Below, in pieces: positions 61,480 through 64,000 of a stretch of DNA of 64,000 nucleotides; positions within the stretch are counted from its first letter, which is position 1, and each line of letters begins with the position of its first letter. The position numbers were made by a program, and so were the translations under genes. The notes under the pieces are model-generated. The model did not search any database and was not told where the DNA came from. It saw nothing but the letters and a program-made list of their open reading frames with translations. The stretch spans positions 91,491 through 155,490 of the forward strand of contig CAJXVM010000011.1 in the NCBI GenBank assembly GCA_913061095.1, written 5' to 3'. The DNA comes from an uncultured Ignavibacteria bacterium (GTDB lineage Bacteria; Bacteroidota; Ignavibacteria; SZUA-365).

Positions 61480-61773
61480 TTATCCCACCAGGGGGTCCTG
61501 ATGTTCGGTGTGCATGACCAGCGTTCGCTGCATCACACCGTGTTTCGTCTGCAGCCGCGCGTAGCAGCCTCCCGATGGGAAGGTTTCTCCGTACAGCTTC
61601 AGTTCGTGGTAGCCGGGTTTCATCATTTTGTGCTCATAGAGCGTGTGAATCACTTGGCCGTAGTTGTTGTATATCTTCAGCGAGACTTCCTGCGGTTCAT
61701 CCAGTGTGAAGCAGATCGTCGCGCTGGGATTCAACGGGTACGCATATTGTGAAAAGGAAAACGGGATCTCCAT
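61480..61773 (-). CDS. free-standing type IX sorting-domain-like protein
   Basis: 97 residues if started at ATG 61773; ATGs at 61806 and 61827 are in frame and also possible. Nearly the whole product is one type A sorting domain: AYPLNPSAT near the start, VSLKIYNNYGQVI in the middle and PGYHELKLYG with a TLVMHTEH-like end. There is no signal peptide or cargo. It lies after the terminator of the 61912 gene and has its own terminator. It could be a remnant of a longer gene or an unlinked domain kept for another reason. Confidence 0.6.
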   Translation of the reverse strand: MEIPFSFSQYAYPLNPSATICFTLDEPQEVSLKIYNNYGQVIHTLYEHKMMKPGYHELKLYGETFPSGGCYARLQTKHGVMQRTLVMHTEHQDPLVG

Positions 61774-61837
61774 GGCCGCATCACTGCTCCTATTCCCTGG
61801 AATCATCAACCTACTTGCCTTCCTCATACAAGCTTTG

Positions 61838-61890
61838 AAAAAAAACACTCGAAGGCGGGGTGTCTCCAACACCCCGCCCTCGCAGTGTGT
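61838..61890 (-). terminator. terminator of the 61912-63921 secreted-protein gene
   Basis: GGCGGGGTGT-TGGA-GACACCCCGCC with a further paired lower stem and eight T on the minus strand. Very strong. Confidence 0.9.
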
Positions 61891-61911
61891 CAATTGTGCT
61901 CTCTCTCCACT

Positions 61912-63921
61912 CTATTTACTGAGCACAAGCTTCTGCTGCTGGACGACGCCGGCAGCTTCGAGAACGGCGATATAGATGCCGCTCACCAGGTCGTTTCCGT
62001 TAAACTCGATATTGTGGAAGCCGGCATCCATACTGCGGTTGTCGAGCAGCGTGGCCACTTCCATACCGAGCGTGTTGTACACCCGCAGCGTCACATTCTG
62101 CGCCTCCTCAAGCGAGAAACTCAGTGTCGTGCTGGGGTTGAACGGATTCGGATACGCCTTGTACAGCTCCACTGTTTCCGGCCGGGAGCCCGTATAGACA
62201 TAGACAATGCTGGAATAGTCGATCGTGCCGTCGCGATCCACCTGACGGAGGCGATAGGCGATCTTGGGTACCTGCGCAAGGCGGTCGTCGAGGTTGTCGG
62301 TATATTCATACGACAGCGGGACACTGGAATTCCCCGCGCCCTGGACGAAGTCCGGCAGTGTTTCCCAGCTTTCGCCATCCACCGAGCGCTCGACCCAGAA
62401 CCCGAGGTTGTTTTCCTCGGTGGCCGTCAGCCACTTCAGCTGCACGGAATTGTCATCCATGTAGTAGCGTGCGCTGAAGGATGTGAGTTCGACGGGCATG
62501 AGTTGACCAACCAGACCTATCGAATAATCACCAAACCCGATTGTGCATACCAGTTTATTAGTTTTAGGATCGATATAACCAAATGGGACATTACGTACCA
62601 TTCCCGTGAAGGTACCTGTTTCAACACTGCCATTGAGGTACCACGTACCATCATTAACAAGGGAATTCTGATTCGTGGGATCACTGGATGTTTCATTGTT
62701 TGGCCAATACACTGCAGAGTACAGATCGGCACTGCCACTACGGTAATTATTATGGAAATACATCATTCCAGAGAAGCCGATTGAACCATTGAGCGGATAT
62801 GGTTCCTGAGGGAGTCCCAAGTCAGGCTCGTTGTTGTTGATGATTTCCCAGATGTCCTCTTCACCTTGAACGACCCAGTAAACCCATACTGTTTGCTTAC
62901 CTTCATTGTAGGGATGTCCCTGAGGGCTACCTTGATTCAAAATGGCCCGGACCGAAATGTACGGGAAAGGATCTACCGCAGGGAGATTGTTGAAGTCGAC
63001 ATTATTAGCACAACTCAACTTGATCTGGATCGGTGTATAACGCCCACCATCCATACCGACAGGAAATAAAAATTCATCACCAATATCAGAATACTCTTTA
63101 CATACTCGACCCTGCCCATTTTCTGCATCACCTGCGGGAGACGCTATGAACCCTGATGTCAATTGTAAGCCAGCATCAGAAATATCCAGAGCCGTTTTGA
63201 CAATGACGTCGGCTTCGAGCCCAAGGTAGAGGTTGTTGTTCCCGAGAAGGATTCCATCGCTGTCAACGATGTCGATGTCACCTTTGAAAATGCAGGGAGA
63301 ATCCATGAAATCATTTCGTGCGATATCAGTGCGAAGATTTTCCCCGATATATCCCTTGAGTCCATCCATCGCAAGTGTACCATCAAGCACGAAATTAACT
63401 CCGGATAAATCCGCATCAAGAATCGCGGCATCTCCTAAATCCGCTTTAACGTCTACTTCCAACCAGCCACCTGATTTGCCAAGAATCAACTCAGCATTAT
63501 CCTCAATCTTCAGATAATCAGTGACCAGATTCCCCTGTAGTGCTAATTTTTGGTCTAGTGGATTAGGATCAGCAGCTCTTGTAACAGCCACAGTAAGCAA
63601 ATTCAGTGAGACGGCCAGCGCATTTGATCCATCCCAAGTTTCTGGCCATAAACTGGGAGTGGACCATGAAGGTGTGGTAGGCCAATTCGGATGCTGTGAG
63701 TCACTGATATAAGCCTCATCATCAGAACTCGGCCACCCATTTGGATCCGGTGTTCCAGAGATGAATTGCCAATTGCCCGGATCATTCCAAGCAGTAGACG
63801 AACCCCCGGTCCACTGATATGTGGCTACCGGGGTCTGAGCTAATAGCTGTGTCCCGAAAAGGAACACGGCGAGGGCTATCGCAAGGGGGGCTACTCGTGT
63901 AAGTAGTCTCATCGTAGACAT
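61912..63921 (-). CDS. secreted protein with type IX sorting domain
   Basis: 669 residues from ATG 63921 (GAGGAGAAG upstream; a longer frame adds an unrelated leader). Signal peptide ends LLAQT. The N-terminal 450 residues are an unrecognised beta-rich cargo with Asp/Asn/Gly-rich segments. A fibronectin III-like domain follows (PVELTSFSARYY, VERSVDGESW), then a type A sorting domain (YPNPFNPSTTL). The cargo part is clearly poorer in GC than the last 200 codons and the neighbours, which suggests the cargo was acquired separately. Function unknown; surface or extracellular. Confidence 0.88.
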   Translation of the reverse strand: MSTMRLLTRVAPLAIALAVFLFGTQLLAQTPVATYQWTGGSSTAWNDPGNWQFISGTPDPNGWPSSDDEAYISDSQHPNWPTTPSWSTPSLWPETWDGSNALAVSLNLLTVAVTRAADPNPLDQKLALQGNLVTDYLKIEDNAELILGKSGGWLEVDVKADLGDAAILDADLSGVNFVLDGTLAMDGLKGYIGENLRTDIARNDFMDSPCIFKGDIDIVDSDGILLGNNNLYLGLEADVIVKTALDISDAGLQLTSGFIASPAGDAENGQGRVCKEYSDIGDEFLFPVGMDGGRYTPIQIKLSCANNVDFNNLPAVDPFPYISVRAILNQGSPQGHPYNEGKQTVWVYWVVQGEEDIWEIINNNEPDLGLPQEPYPLNGSIGFSGMMYFHNNYRSGSADLYSAVYWPNNETSSDPTNQNSLVNDGTWYLNGSVETGTFTGMVRNVPFGYIDPKTNKLVCTIGFGDYSIGLVGQLMPVELTSFSARYYMDDNSVQLKWLTATEENNLGFWVERSVDGESWETLPDFVQGAGNSSVPLSYEYTDNLDDRLAQVPKIAYRLRQVDRDGTIDYSSIVYVYTGSRPETVELYKAYPNPFNPSTTLSFSLEEAQNVTLRVYNTLGMEVATLLDNRSMDAGFHNIEFNGNDLVSGIYIAVLEAAGVVQQQKLVLSK

Positions 63922-64000
63922 AGTCTTCTCCTCAGCTTTGCATTCAAGTAACGAGATGTTTCTTCGAACCACCCCAGTACATGCATGAAGCGTGCCAAAG

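Overview
The window is a 64 kb piece of a GC-rich (about 60% by eye) Gram-negative bacterial chromosome. Several secreted proteins end in the type A sorting domain of the type IX secretion system (YPNPFNPSTT motif). Together with a Lpt-type ABC ATPase, a PD40/OmpA lipoprotein and NtrC-like regulators, this points to the FCB superphylum, most likely an Ignavibacteria/Kapabacteria-like lineage. No rRNA, CRISPR array, prophage or transposase was seen. The assignment to a phylum is inference.

Layout. 1-2853: two membrane proteins on the minus strand (a cut membrane protein missing from simple ATG searches, and an ArnT/PMT-like glycosyltransferase). 3083-9999: plsY, gpsA and a 1,711-residue fusion of Ser/Thr kinase, NTPase, TPR, GAF, sigma-54 activator and Fis-type HTH. 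A GG-N10-GC promoter-like site follows it, in front of a secreted type IX cargo protein (10212-12458). 12532-12745: a composite repeat. 12759-18265: a lipoprotein, a PD40/OmpA protein, clpP, tig and tRNA-Leu(UAG).

18266-22764 is an accessory stretch. It holds an orphan MNT nucleotidyltransferase, an HTH-nucleotidyltransferase gene with its partner cut off and fused to the tail of a secreted protein, a DUF4143 ATPase, and a frameshifted secreted-protein remnant. 22765-30448 looks like an aldehyde/electrophile and redox block: mandelonitrile-lyase-like cupin, YqhD-type reductase with an AraC regulator, TetR regulator with a clear palindromic operator, SDR, nitroreductase, DUF169 protein and MATE exporter.

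30643-37816 starts with an RsbU-like phosphatase and a small membrane protein. It continues with a tightly overlapping run (MOP-type transporter, gatB, GT2 glycosyltransferase, methyltransferase, radical SAM/SPASM). 37817-38049 is repeats. 38050-41568 is an MlaE-like permease and clpC. 41646-46143 (minus) is oppF-like, a MEMO1 protein, tatD, lptB and apaG. 46337-51249 is a partner-switching module: RsbU-like phosphatase, STAS antagonist, RsbW-like kinase, second phosphatase.

51252-58611 (minus) carries MFS, PqqD-like, OPT transporter, thioredoxin-like protein, nadK, a NifU-domain protein and the Mrp/ApbC Fe-S carrier. 58834-61339 is a histidine kinase plus an NtrC-like response regulator whose sigma-54 contact loop and Walker B motif look lost. 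61480-63921 is a lone type IX sorting-domain gene and a secreted protein of mixed base composition. Signalling is the dominant theme: three SpoIIE phosphatases, one Ser/Thr kinase fused to a sigma-54 activator, and a two-component pair.
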